From assembly GCA_944323275.1 (NCBI GenBank), contig CALUSA010000002.1, positions 1 through 62,505 of the forward strand: a DNA stretch of 62,505 nt, given 5' to 3'. Numbering within the stretch: position 1 is the first letter of the stretch; each line of letters starts with the position of its first letter. The DNA is from Candidatus Gastranaerophilales bacterium. Lineage in GTDB: Bacteria; Cyanobacteriota; Vampirovibrionia; Gastranaerophilales; Gastranaerophilaceae. A program made the position numbers and the translations under genes. Positions 1 through 8,387 of the stretch are shown here, piece after piece. The notes beneath the pieces were generated by a model that worked only from the letters and a program-made list of their open reading frames with translations, was not told the DNA's origin and ran no database searches.

Positions 1-77
1 TTTGGCTCCTGTGGGTATTTCGCCTCTGTTCGTAACGTTACACTCGTTACTCACCGGCTCAATTATCCTACGTCGCT
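1..77. repeat. 77-bp repeat, copy 1 (cut by window edge)
   Basis: This stretch is repeated identically at 146-222, a period of 145 bp. It contains the palindrome GTAACGTTAC and is visibly richer in G+C than the rest of the window. Apparent reading frames across it give the same peptide from both copies and resemble no protein I know, so I treat it as a non-coding repeat. It lies downstream of accA on the minus strand. The true left boundary is outside the window. Confidence 0.8.
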
Positions 78-145
78 TTTTGATTGTCCGGCTTTTCGGT
101 CTTTCACTTCTGAAAGCCCTGCAAGCCTTTACACCGCTTACGCTT

Positions 146-222
146 TTTGGCTCCTGTGGGTATTTCGCCTCTGTTCGTAACGTTACACTCGTTACTCACC
201 GGCTCAATTATCCTACGTCGCT
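146..222. repeat. 77-bp repeat, copy 2
   Basis: This copy is identical to 1-77. The sequences after each copy (78-145 and 223-284) are related but diverged: both contain GTCCGGCTT and later a GCCTTTACAC or GCCTTCACAC element. Two degenerating units of a longer repeat is therefore the best description. The second unit runs into the 3' end of accA at 285. No gene is visible in 1-284. Confidence 0.8.
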
Positions 223-284
223 ATCGAACGGTTCGGCTCTTTGTCGTCCGGCTTCCCGAACTCAGCCGAGCCTTCACACACGAC

Positions 285-1232
285 TTATGCATTAAAGACG
301 CCCATTCGTCTGAATTTGTTATACCTGTCGTCTTTAAGCTGCTGCGGTGTCATATCTTTATATTCATCAATGGCTTTTATGATTTCTTTTTTAAGTTCTT
401 CACCCATAGCCTCATAATCATAATGAGCACCGCCTAAAGGTTCTTTTACAATGCCGTCTATTATATTATATTTTAACAAATCCGGACCTGTGATTTTCAA
501 AGCCTCTGCTGCTTCAGGAGCCTTTGCAGCATCACGCCACAATATAGAAGCACAGCCCTCTGGTGAAATAACCGTATAGTATGCATGTTCAAGTACAAGT
601 ACTTTGTTTGCGACAGCAAGCCCTAAAGCACCGCCTGAACAGCCTTCTCCGGTAATTATTGCAATAACGGGGACTTCAAGTTTTGCCATTTCTTTAAGAT
701 TTACTGCAATAGCAATACCCTGCCCGTGTTCTTCCGCTTTAATACCGGGATAAGCCCCCGGAGTATCAATCAAAGTTACAATAGGCAGCCCGAATCTGTT
801 AGCGTGCTCAAAAAGTCTTAAAGCTTTTCTGTATCCTTCAGGCTGAGGCATACCAAAATTGTAGACAAGATTTTCTTTAGTGGATTTGCCCTTAACAGTA
901 CCTATTATCATCACGGGTTTGTCGCCGATTTTAGCAACACCGCCGATAATAGCCCTGTCATCAGTACCTTCTCTGTCACCGTGCATTTCCACAAAATCAC
1001 TCGTCATAAGATTTATATAGTCCAAAAAATTAGGACGGTTCGGATGTCTTGCGATTTGCAATTTTTGGGACGGTTTCAGATTTTCATATAATTCTTTTTT
1101 GTATTCGTGAGATTGCTGTTCAAAAATTTCAATCTCTTTAGATAAGTCCATTCCGGATTCTTCACTCATTTTTCTAAGTTCTTCTATTTTTTCTTCTATT
1201 TTTGTTATAGGTTTTTCAAAATCAAGTTTCAT
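285..1232 (-). CDS. accA: Acetyl-CoA carboxylase carboxyltransferase subunit alpha
   Basis: The 315-residue protein is full length for AccA. It forms the alpha half of the carboxyltransferase that moves CO2 from carboxybiotin to acetyl-CoA, the first step of fatty-acid synthesis in the cytosol. Family landmarks are the N-terminal helical region, HPNRPNFLDYI, the DREGTDDRAIIGG segment, and the crotonase-like core with LIDTPGAYPGIKAEE and GEGCSGGALGLAVAN. It lies 39 bp downstream of accD and is probably co-transcribed with it. The enzyme's biotin ligase is at 39498-40220, while accB and accC are not in the window. The stop at 285 runs straight into the repeat region. Confidence 0.97.
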   Translation of the reverse strand: MKLDFEKPITKIEEKIEELRKMSEESGMDLSKEIEIFEQQSHEYKKELYENLKPSQKLQIARHPNRPNFLDYINLMTSDFVEMHGDREGTDDRAIIGGVAKIGDKPVMIIGTVKGKSTKENLVYNFGMPQPEGYRKALRLFEHANRFGLPIVTLIDTPGAYPGIKAEEHGQGIAIAVNLKEMAKLEVPVIAIITGEGCSGGALGLAVANKVLVLEHAYYTVISPEGCASILWRDAAKAPEAAEALKITGPDLLKYNIIDGIVKEPLGGAHYDYEAMGEELKKEIIKAIDEYKDMTPQQLKDDRYNKFRRMGVFNA

Positions 1233-1271
1233 AATACCAATCCCCGATAATCTCTTTTTGCTTCAATTGAA

Positions 1272-2135
1272 TTAGTGTCTGTGCAGTCTTAATATTTTAG
1301 CAAGCAAAGATTTAAGCTCGCTTCTTTTAGCTATCATATCAATTTGTCCGTGTTTCATAAGATATTCCGCTGTTTGGAAATCTGCCGGCAGTTTTTGTCT
1401 TATTGTTTGTTCTATAACACGACGTCCGGCAAAACCGATTCTTGCGCCCTGTTCGGCTATTATTATATCGCCTATAGTGCCGAAGCTTGCCGTAACACCG
1501 CCGTAAGTAGGGTCAGTTAAAATATTAATATACAATAATTTAGCTTCATTAAGTTTTGCAACAGCACAGCTTGTTTTTGCCATTTGCATCAACGAAAGTG
1601 CGCTTTCCTGCATTCTAGCCCCGCCGGAGGCTGTAACAGTAACAACCGGAAGTTTTTTAGAAAGTGCTTCTTCAATTATTCTTGTTACCTTTTCACCAAC
1701 AACACTGCCCATTGAACCGCCCATGTATTCAAAATCCATTACGGCGCAGGCTATTTCCTCACCTTCAACTTTACCGATACCGGTAATAACGGCATCATTC
1801 AAATTTGTTTTTTCTTTTGCATTCTGCTGACGCTGAGTGTATGGTTCCGTGTCAACAAAACTCAAAGGATCAGCCGGAGAAATATTGGCAAAATATTCTT
1901 CAAAAGTTCCCTCATCAAACAGCTGTGCAATTCTTGTCCTTGCGTTTATTCTGAAATGATACCCGCACTCCGGACAAACCATCATGTGATGTTCAAGTTC
2001 TTTTCTGGGTAATTGTGCGTTGCAATTATAGCATTTAACCCACAATTTACCTACGTAATCATCTATTTTAGGGTCAACCGGACGGGCTGCGATTTGTTCT
2101 TCTTTTCTGGTTTCAAACCAATCTTTTAAAGTCAT
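1272..2135 (-). CDS. accD: Acetyl-CoA carboxylase carboxyltransferase subunit beta
   Basis: The 287-residue protein matches AccD. An N-terminal four-cysteine zinc ribbon (CYNC, then CPEC about 16 residues later) is followed by a crotonase-fold carboxyltransferase domain with FEYMGGSMGSVVGEKVTR and TASGGARMQESALSLMQM. It pairs with AccA in an alpha2-beta2 enzyme. The start follows AAGGGGAA on the minus strand. accD-accA adjacency is common but not universal, and here the pair has no other fatty-acid genes beside it. The 126 bp upstream must hold its promoter, and I could not pick out a convincing one. Confidence 0.97.
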   Translation of the reverse strand: MTLKDWFETRKEEQIAARPVDPKIDDYVGKLWVKCYNCNAQLPRKELEHHMMVCPECGYHFRINARTRIAQLFDEGTFEEYFANISPADPLSFVDTEPYTQRQQNAKEKTNLNDAVITGIGKVEGEEIACAVMDFEYMGGSMGSVVGEKVTRIIEEALSKKLPVVTVTASGGARMQESALSLMQMAKTSCAVAKLNEAKLLYINILTDPTYGGVTASFGTIGDIIIAEQGARIGFAGRRVIEQTIRQKLPADFQTAEYLMKHGQIDMIAKRSELKSLLAKILRLHRH

Positions 2136-2214
2136 TTATAATTATTCCCCTTGTATAGTTTTTCTGTATTTTAATTTTTTTATATTATACTACAAAATTT
2201 CCGCTAAAATTACA

Positions 2215-2242
2215 AAAGTCCGTAAACAATGTTACGGACTTT
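2215..2242 (-). terminator. Intrinsic terminator of the F-x-G three-gene unit
   Basis: A perfect 11-bp stem (2215-2225 with 2232-2242) has a six-base loop and a short T-run on the minus-strand side. It sits 20 bp past the stop of the coiled-coil gene, so it likely ends the 6075-to-2262 transcription unit and separates it from accD-accA. Confidence 0.75.
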
Positions 2243-2261
2243 ATTATTACATCTTATAAAA

Positions 2262-3344
2262 TTAAACATCAGCCCATTGCGGGTAATTTTCTTTATAAAA
2301 AGAGGCAATATTTTCATAAGTTTTATCCATCTTTATCCTTAATGCGGGCTTGTCTACAGATAGCAGTTTTTCTCTTTGTTTATCTTCCTGTGCATATACA
2401 TTCTGCCAGTGTTTGAGTTCTGCTCTTGCATCATCGAGTTGTTGTTTAATTTTCTGAAGTTCTGTTTTTGCTTTTTCAACAGCTTTTTCTTTATTTGTTA
2501 TTTCTTCTGTTTGTTCAAGACGTTCAAGCTGTCGAACTTTTTTATTGTATAGGGGTTCAATTTTTTCAACGTTTTTCTCTGCATCCTGACAGCGATAAAA
2601 CGACATTGATGGTCTTGTATAGCCGAGGCTGCTAACTTTGGCAATATCTGCCATCAATTGATTGTACTGTCCGCCGAGCTCATCCATTTCTTTAAGAACT
2701 TCAAATCTTTTTTCCGCTTTATCAAGATTTTTGTCTGCGTAATAGGCCAATCTTGTTGTTTCGTCAATTTCTTTTTTCAAGGCATTAATTTTGTTGTTAT
2801 AATCCTTTTCAAATCGTTCTTTAAGCTTTGGAGAGAGATTCTCTTTAGAGACAACTTCATGTTTTTTAGTAAGAGAGTCTATCTCTTTTGTATTTTTATT
2901 TATGATAGTATTTTTATTTTTTTGCAGCTCCTTATAGTATTCTGCCTCAAGGTAAGCATTTTGAGCAAAATTTTTGTAGCCGTGCGGGTAATCTTTTTTT
3001 ATTTGAGAGAGATACAAATCATTTCTTTGTATGTGGGTATGTGTTTTATAGATTTTTTCAGGAATTTTTTCATTCGGGGAAGCAACATATATACGTGGAG
3101 GAATTTCGTCAAGTTCTCTGTACATTTTATATTCCCTGTCGTTTAAATCTTTTACATCAAGCTGAGTGCCTGTTTCGCTAAGGTTTTCTATCATATTGTA
3201 ATGAGGTTTATAATGTTCATAACGCCCCGGATATTTGATAGTAACCTCATGTGTATAGCCTTTAAAATTCGGCACGGAATCCCCACGGTATTTAATTATT
3301 TTGGCACCTGTGTATGGAGTGCTTTTGATAGGTGTTATGTTCAT
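2262..3344 (-). CDS. Coiled-coil protein with N-terminal F-x-G leader, unknown function
   Basis: I do not recognise a named family. The 360-residue protein begins MNITPIKS and has an NFKG element at residues 26-29. It has no Sec signal and no clear membrane span. Residues of roughly 140-330 are charged and heptad-like (repeated KEI, LKK, AEK and ELQKIKQQ patterns), predicting a long coiled coil. It resembles the protein at 26088-27143: both have a segment (I/F)YVA(S/D)P near residues 85-115 and end with a related FYxEN motif. It is third in a unit with the AAA+ and pseudo-AAA+ genes, 66 bp after the latter. It may be a partner or cargo of the AAA+ protein, which is inference from position only. 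Confidence 0.8.
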   Translation of the reverse strand: MNITPIKSTPYTGAKIIKYRGDSVPNFKGYTHEVTIKYPGRYEHYKPHYNMIENLSETGTQLDVKDLNDREYKMYRELDEIPPRIYVASPNEKIPEKIYKTHTHIQRNDLYLSQIKKDYPHGYKNFAQNAYLEAEYYKELQKNKNTIINKNTKEIDSLTKKHEVVSKENLSPKLKERFEKDYNNKINALKKEIDETTRLAYYADKNLDKAEKRFEVLKEMDELGGQYNQLMADIAKVSSLGYTRPSMSFYRCQDAEKNVEKIEPLYNKKVRQLERLEQTEEITNKEKAVEKAKTELQKIKQQLDDARAELKHWQNVYAQEDKQREKLLSVDKPALRIKMDKTYENIASFYKENYPQWADV

Positions 3345-3410
3345 GTTTTCTCCAGTTCTGTTTAATTTCTATTTACCGACACAAAATACCAGCATTTTTT
3401 TAATTATTGC

Positions 3411-4805
3411 TTACACGGTATTTTGCATACCGGCTAATCTGTTAGTTAACATAAGATTCCAATATTCTTCAGAATTTGCATCTTTAGCAAGCTTTATATA
3501 TTTTTTGTGCATCATATCAAGAATTTTGTTAAATTTGGGATTTTCCCGCAAATTTTTGAGGGCACTTTGTGATTTTTGTGTTCCTGCTTCAGCACACAAA
3601 AGAGCAAGACAATTTTCAAAAGATTCTATTTTCACTGCATCGTTTACGCCCTTTCTGCTTCCCATATATTCAATCCAGTTTTCCCATTTCTTTAAAGGAG
3701 CTTTTAATGTTATACCTTCATACGGAGGGTCATATTCAAGATAGGGTTTAATTTCGTTAAACTCTTTTTCTCCTCTTTTGGCAAAAATTTCTTTTACCTG
3801 CTCAATTGTTCTTGTTGCAACAGACGGCGAGGAGTAATTTCTTACTTCGTTAAGGTGATTTTTCCATGCCTCTATTGATTCATCAGCGTATGGCATAACA
3901 AGTTCCCGAAAACTCGCCCTGCCTGTACGTATGGTTGCTGGTGTAAGTTTGCTGATATCTTTTGCTTTGTAAGAAAGTATAAGACCGTATTTACTTGCGC
4001 AATTACTTGTATCAGGTGCATCATTAAGAAAATTTTCATCAGCTATTTTTTTAGCTTTATTCTTCTTTGACAAAATTGCCTTAATTTCAGCAGAAGATTC
4101 TTTTAGCCCATCCATTCTTTTTTGTAACTTTTCATTTACCTGAATCTCTTGAGCTGTTTTAGATAGTTCATCAATATTACGTACAACAAAAGCCTTAAAT
4201 TTTCCGTCTTTTTTAAACTGTTTCTCTACTTTGTCAGGGGTTATACCGTTTTTCGTATCAAAAAACAGTTTGATCCATGCCTCAGAAACATCATCATATT
4301 TAGGAATTCCGCCGGCTTTGGGGTCTATAATTTCCACTCCGGCTTTTTGAAGTTCATCAACAGTCCATTCATAAAAATCATTCTTGGCTTTAGATTCACT
4401 ACCCCATACTATATAACCGTTTGACGGAAAACCGTTATATTTTTCGCCGGTCTTAGGGTAGACATAACCTTGTGCACGTTTTGTCAACGGTTCAATAAAA
4501 CTTTCCACAAATCTTTTTTGACGATATTCTCCTAAATCAACCCCTTTAAGCAAATTTGCCTCAACAGTCATATTTTTGTATGGACGGAATATCTTATTAA
4601 AACCTTTAACAAAATTTCTGTTTTTAACCGCAGCTGCTGCGGTAGCAGCGACTAAAAGAAGTCCTCCGCCTGCCGCTGCTGTTTTTTGTTTATTTGTCAA
4701 ATTTAATGACGATGTTAATGCAGTATTTTGTTGTTTGTTTTGTTTAAAGTTTATGTAATTCTGGTTTGAATAAATGCCGTAACTTTTGACACTATTTATT
4801 TGCAT
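3411..4805 (-). CDS. Probable pseudo-AAA+ protein with F-x-G-type leader
   Basis: This reading frame is 464 residues from the ATG at 4805, which has AGGAGA eight bases upstream. A longer upstream start is less likely. It begins MQINSVKSYG with INFKQ at 18-22, then an Ala/Gly-rich hydrophobic stretch at about 42-60 that may enter a membrane. By eye it aligns with the AAA+ protein encoded just upstream. Residues 129-142 (NGYIVWGSESKAKN) fall where that protein has its P-loop, 204-213 (KAFVVRNIDE) where it has Walker B, and 291-305 (TIRTGRASFRELVMP) where it has its SRTD segment. The glycines and GKS of the P-loop are gone, so nucleotide hydrolysis is unlikely. It overlaps the AAA+ gene by 14 bp. 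The relationship is inference from visual alignment. Confidence 0.78.
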   Translation of the reverse strand: MQINSVKSYGIYSNQNYINFKQNKQQNTALTSSLNLTNKQKTAAAGGGLLLVAATAAAAVKNRNFVKGFNKIFRPYKNMTVEANLLKGVDLGEYRQKRFVESFIEPLTKRAQGYVYPKTGEKYNGFPSNGYIVWGSESKAKNDFYEWTVDELQKAGVEIIDPKAGGIPKYDDVSEAWIKLFFDTKNGITPDKVEKQFKKDGKFKAFVVRNIDELSKTAQEIQVNEKLQKRMDGLKESSAEIKAILSKKNKAKKIADENFLNDAPDTSNCASKYGLILSYKAKDISKLTPATIRTGRASFRELVMPYADESIEAWKNHLNEVRNYSSPSVATRTIEQVKEIFAKRGEKEFNEIKPYLEYDPPYEGITLKAPLKKWENWIEYMGSRKGVNDAVKIESFENCLALLCAEAGTQKSQSALKNLRENPKFNKILDMMHKKYIKLAKDANSEEYWNLMLTNRLAGMQNTV

Positions 4806-6075
4806 TGTGTTTCTCCTGTATTTTTGCAATATATGCATCATCTGTTAAACTATCCAATGCAGAAAGTGCTCTCGGGCGTGCTTGTTTTTGAAGTACCAAG
4901 TCTGTTCGGTATTCTTCAAGTGCACTGATAACATCCTGAGTTTCTACAGGTTTTTTGTAACGGCCACGTTTATAATTGTCATAATCTTGTTCTTTTAGTT
5001 TTTTATCAACATTATCAGCAATTTGTTTAAATACAGGAGGATACACATTCATACCTGTTTCGTTTAAATAATTTAAAACTTTATTATGGTCAGAATTATC
5101 CTGTCTGTCTTTTTGAGCCCAAAAATAACTCATAAGTGCAGACATTTCCGGATCAGACATATTCCTTACCGCAAGACAAATATCAGTCCTGCTTGGGTTA
5201 AAAAGCCACTGAGGCTCTAATTTAGGGGAACAAACCGAACCAATCCAGGTAATGTTGTCTTTTGCACAGTTTGTTGTCGCATTCAGAAATTCAGCACACA
5301 ATATGGGATGCTCATCCTCATCAAGCAAATTATCCAAATTATTAACATAAATTATACTGTGTCCGTTAGATTCTTCGTTGAATTTTTTAGCATCTTCAAA
5401 AGTATCCGCTATTGCATAAGCATTTTCGTCAGTATCACCGAGATTCCAAGGTCTGTTTATAACAAATGTTTTTATTTTAAGACCATCCTGACGGCTTTTT
5501 ATTTTAAAGTGTTCAACAAGACTTTCCAGCATATAACTTTTGCCTCTGCCATTTGGACCATACACAAGTACGCCGTTTGGAATTTTCAAATCTTCCGGCG
5601 GCTGCTGACCGCTTTGTACAGCCTTTTGTTTCATCACAATGGGAGTAACAACATCTTTTATAAGGTCAAGTTTTTCGTTACTATAACCTATAACTTTGTT
5701 AAGTCCGACCTCACGCCCGTTTTTGCTGGGTTCAATACCTCCGATTTTTAGATACTCGTTGTACTTATCCCTTGCCACGCTTACAGGTATACGCATTTTT
5801 TTTGACATTAAAGATATATCATCGACAACTTTTTTGTTTGTTTCTTCAATTTGTTCTCTTCTTTTGGCTTCTCTGCTTGCATTTAGTTTCTTGTTAAAAT
5901 AATAAAATAAATCATCCAGCCCGAACCAGCCAAAAGCAGGGTTGTTAGATTTTTGCATATTTAATTGGGAATAATTTTGGCTTATTCGCATTTTAGTTTG
6001 ATTTGTGTTCAAATTATTTTTTGAAACAGTATTGTTGCCATACACTCCCGTGTTTTGAATAGGTGCAGCTCTCAT
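4792..6075 (-). CDS. AAA+ family ATPase with F-x-G leader and unusual Walker B
   Basis: The 427-residue protein begins MRAAPIQNTG and has a long Asn/Gln-rich leader with NPAFGWFG at 45-52. A helical region follows, then an FtsH-like AAA+ core: PNGVLVYGPNGRGKS at 166-180 (Walker A, G173 to S180), IIYVNNLDNL at 241-250 in the Walker B place, and NPSRTDICLAV at 293-303 where AAA proteins carry the arginine-finger/GRFD region. The usual D-E of Walker B is N-N here, so ATP binding looks possible but hydrolysis may be weak. A C-terminal helical lid follows. There is no membrane span or protease domain. It is first in a three-gene unit, with AAGGAG before the ATG and its stop inside the next gene. 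Confidence 0.85.
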   Translation of the reverse strand: MRAAPIQNTGVYGNNTVSKNNLNTNQTKMRISQNYSQLNMQKSNNPAFGWFGLDDLFYYFNKKLNASREAKRREQIEETNKKVVDDISLMSKKMRIPVSVARDKYNEYLKIGGIEPSKNGREVGLNKVIGYSNEKLDLIKDVVTPIVMKQKAVQSGQQPPEDLKIPNGVLVYGPNGRGKSYMLESLVEHFKIKSRQDGLKIKTFVINRPWNLGDTDENAYAIADTFEDAKKFNEESNGHSIIYVNNLDNLLDEDEHPILCAEFLNATTNCAKDNITWIGSVCSPKLEPQWLFNPSRTDICLAVRNMSDPEMSALMSYFWAQKDRQDNSDHNKVLNYLNETGMNVYPPVFKQIADNVDKKLKEQDYDNYKRGRYKKPVETQDVISALEEYRTDLVLQKQARPRALSALDSLTDDAYIAKIQEKHNANK

Positions 6076-6103
6076 TCTTTACTCCTTGTAATGTTTTTAT
6101 AAA

Positions 6104-6146
6104 AAAATAAACTATGCTTATTATAAATCCAAACATAGTTTATTTT
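6104..6146 (-). terminator. Intrinsic terminator after the LptD-like gene
   Basis: A 13-bp A/T-rich stem (6104-6116 with 6134-6146), a 17-base loop and a run of seven T on the minus strand lie 64 bp beyond the LptD-like stop codon. It separates the envelope pair (9533-6210) from the AAA+ unit. Confidence 0.65.
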
Positions 6147-6209
6147 GCGCTCTTGTATAACTAATATTACATAAGTTTTACAAATTAGTTGTAAAACACT
6201 TAGTTGATG

Positions 6210-8369
6210 CTACATTCCAGGCGGTCTGATGAGTGACGGCTGCAATATTGTACCACCCGGCATCATATTAAACTGAGGATTGTAGTCATCATAATCTTTA
6301 ACTGAACGATTCATAGGATCAGCTGCTTTTTGTTTTTTCAATTCTTCTTCTTTTTTCTTCTGTGCTTCACGTCTTTGTTTTTCAGATTTTTCATGCTGCC
6401 CTATTGCCTGAGGGTCGTTAAGTACAAGACGTCTGAATTCAATATCAGCATTTTCAGCTCCGACATTCATCATTAACCCCATTGAAGCATTCTGTCTGTA
6501 TGCATCATAACCGATAAGAAACTTGATATCATCAGGACCAATTGCAGCCCAGAATCTGTTTTCCTGCAGCATTTTGTCGTTAGGTGTATCAGCAAGAGCA
6601 ATTGTTGCCGTGTACATCAAAGTAAGATATTTACAAATTCTTAAAGATTCACCAAGAACAATATTGGATTTTCCGTAGAAGTTTTTATCGAAATAGAACG
6701 GAGAATCCCCTGCCTGACCGCCCTGATAATAGGCTACATATTGCTGCCAGGAACGATACTGGGTTCTTAAATACGGACCTGCTCTTAAGACACCCATTGT
6801 ATCTCCGGTTCCGTATGCGGCAACGTGCGATTGCACACCAAGCCCGAAATCCATAGCAAATTTTTGGTCAGTATTTTGATATTTGAATAAAGATTTAGTG
6901 GACATTGTCTGCCAGGCGAATTTTGTTGTAGAGAAATCACGCTCGCCCCAATCTTCCATAAAACCTGCCATAAATCTGTTGGTAAAGGTTACATCCAAAT
7001 CTTCAAGTTGGTAAGTTTTTCTATGGTCAAACTGGAAACCGTATTCCGGCATTCTTCCGCCCATAAAACCGTTATTCATATAAGAATTTATACCGTATTG
7101 CAAACTCAAATTGTCAGTAAATCTATGACGACCTCTGACAACAAATTTATCGTTTGAACTTGCCCAGCCGAAATCTGTTCTGTTATTGCCGTTCAAAAAT
7201 CTTGCAAGAGCACCGACACCTATTTCACTATCCCCGTAAGTTAATGCAGGACCAACTTTTAACGTTGAACCAAAGGGTGCTTTAAATACCCATCCGGGAG
7301 AAACAAATGCGCCGATATTTCTTAATGACCCAAGCTCAAGCATATTGGTTTCAATATACTGCTGCTCTTTGTTAGTAAACAATCTTAAATTACCTGCAGA
7401 GCCGAGTTTTGTATTTTTAATATAAATATCAGCATTTTTTAAAGTAGCAACATCGTGATCTTTATAACTGTCTATAATAATCGTTTTGGCTTTTAAACGC
7501 CATTTGTTATCATACTTTTCTTTAAAATAGAAATTTTTAGGTATAGCTTCATCCATCATAGGATTATCAAACCCCATGATTGGTCGTGAAGTAAATTTAA
7601 ACTGGGTTTTGTCATTAAAAGTAACTATACCGTCTAAAGCTTCTGTCTGGGCATCGTTTACTATACCGGTTTTTGCACGTATTTTTATGGCCATGTGATT
7701 TAAAACAGGATGCGTCATTAAGGCATTATCCTCGTTTAAATCCACCTGTATAAAATCACCGTTTACCTTCTGGTCATCTTTTACAAGGACTACATTGCCG
7801 TACCCCTTTATATAATTCGTATCATGGTTAAACACAATTTTATCCGCATATAATACGGATTTTTCACTTGGAAAAGTTACTTTTGCATTGCCGATTGCTT
7901 CAAATTCATGTCTTTCGGGAAAATATTCGATTGTTTCACTGTCCACAAGAACATCGGTTGTCGGTCCCTGAGCTTCTTGTGTGTTTGTATCCTGCTCATC
8001 AGATTGAGGTGCTTTTTCTGCTCTTGAGAAGAATTTTTTCGATTTTTCATTATTTTCTTCAGAGTTTTCCTGCTCCTGTTTTTCGCTAAACAGCTCATCA
8101 GCCGCCTGATGTTTTAGTACAGGAGTATTTTCATCAACATTTTCCTGCGCTGAGGGCTGTTCTTCTTTTTGTGATTTCTTACCAAAGAAATTGAACCATT
8201 TTCTTTTGGTTTGTGCATTTTCACTATCACTGCCGTCTGCCTCAGCCGGTGTTTCTACTTGTACATCAGAAGTATCCTGAGGCACATCAAGAGTTTCTGC
8301 AGCATAAGCAGTACCTGCTGCGCTAATCAAAACTGCTGATAATAGTATTATAAATAATTTTTTACTCAC
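6210..8369 (-). CDS. LptD/OstA-like outer-membrane LPS-assembly protein
   Basis: The 719-residue protein has a Sec signal peptide (residues 1-23, ending AYA). A long acidic, Gln/Glu-rich linker reaches about residue 140. An OstA/LptA-type beta-jellyroll domain spans about 140-250 (VDSETIEYFPERHEFEAIGN, then VNGDFIQVDL). The C-terminal part is rich in alternating aromatic strands, as expected for a beta-barrel. This order is that of LptD, which inserts LPS into the outer leaflet. The length is near the family norm, but the cysteine pairs typical of proteobacterial LptD are not evident. The start is GTG at 8369 with AAGG upstream. It lies 18 bp after the M23 gene and is probably co-transcribed. 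LptA- and LptC-like partners are at 20474-22019. Confidence 0.75.
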   Translation of the reverse strand: MSKKLFIILLSAVLISAAGTAYAAETLDVPQDTSDVQVETPAEADGSDSENAQTKRKWFNFFGKKSQKEEQPSAQENVDENTPVLKHQAADELFSEKQEQENSEENNEKSKKFFSRAEKAPQSDEQDTNTQEAQGPTTDVLVDSETIEYFPERHEFEAIGNAKVTFPSEKSVLYADKIVFNHDTNYIKGYGNVVLVKDDQKVNGDFIQVDLNEDNALMTHPVLNHMAIKIRAKTGIVNDAQTEALDGIVTFNDKTQFKFTSRPIMGFDNPMMDEAIPKNFYFKEKYDNKWRLKAKTIIIDSYKDHDVATLKNADIYIKNTKLGSAGNLRLFTNKEQQYIETNMLELGSLRNIGAFVSPGWVFKAPFGSTLKVGPALTYGDSEIGVGALARFLNGNNRTDFGWASSNDKFVVRGRHRFTDNLSLQYGINSYMNNGFMGGRMPEYGFQFDHRKTYQLEDLDVTFTNRFMAGFMEDWGERDFSTTKFAWQTMSTKSLFKYQNTDQKFAMDFGLGVQSHVAAYGTGDTMGVLRAGPYLRTQYRSWQQYVAYYQGGQAGDSPFYFDKNFYGKSNIVLGESLRICKYLTLMYTATIALADTPNDKMLQENRFWAAIGPDDIKFLIGYDAYRQNASMGLMMNVGAENADIEFRRLVLNDPQAIGQHEKSEKQRREAQKKKEEELKKQKAADPMNRSVKDYDDYNPQFNMMPGGTILQPSLIRPPGM

Positions 8370-8387
8370 TAAATCGCACCTTCATTT

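Noticed and set aside
2-437. Two plus-strand reading frames starting with the same peptide
   Set aside because: They are the translation of the 77-bp direct repeat and overlap accA antisense, and no protein family fits.
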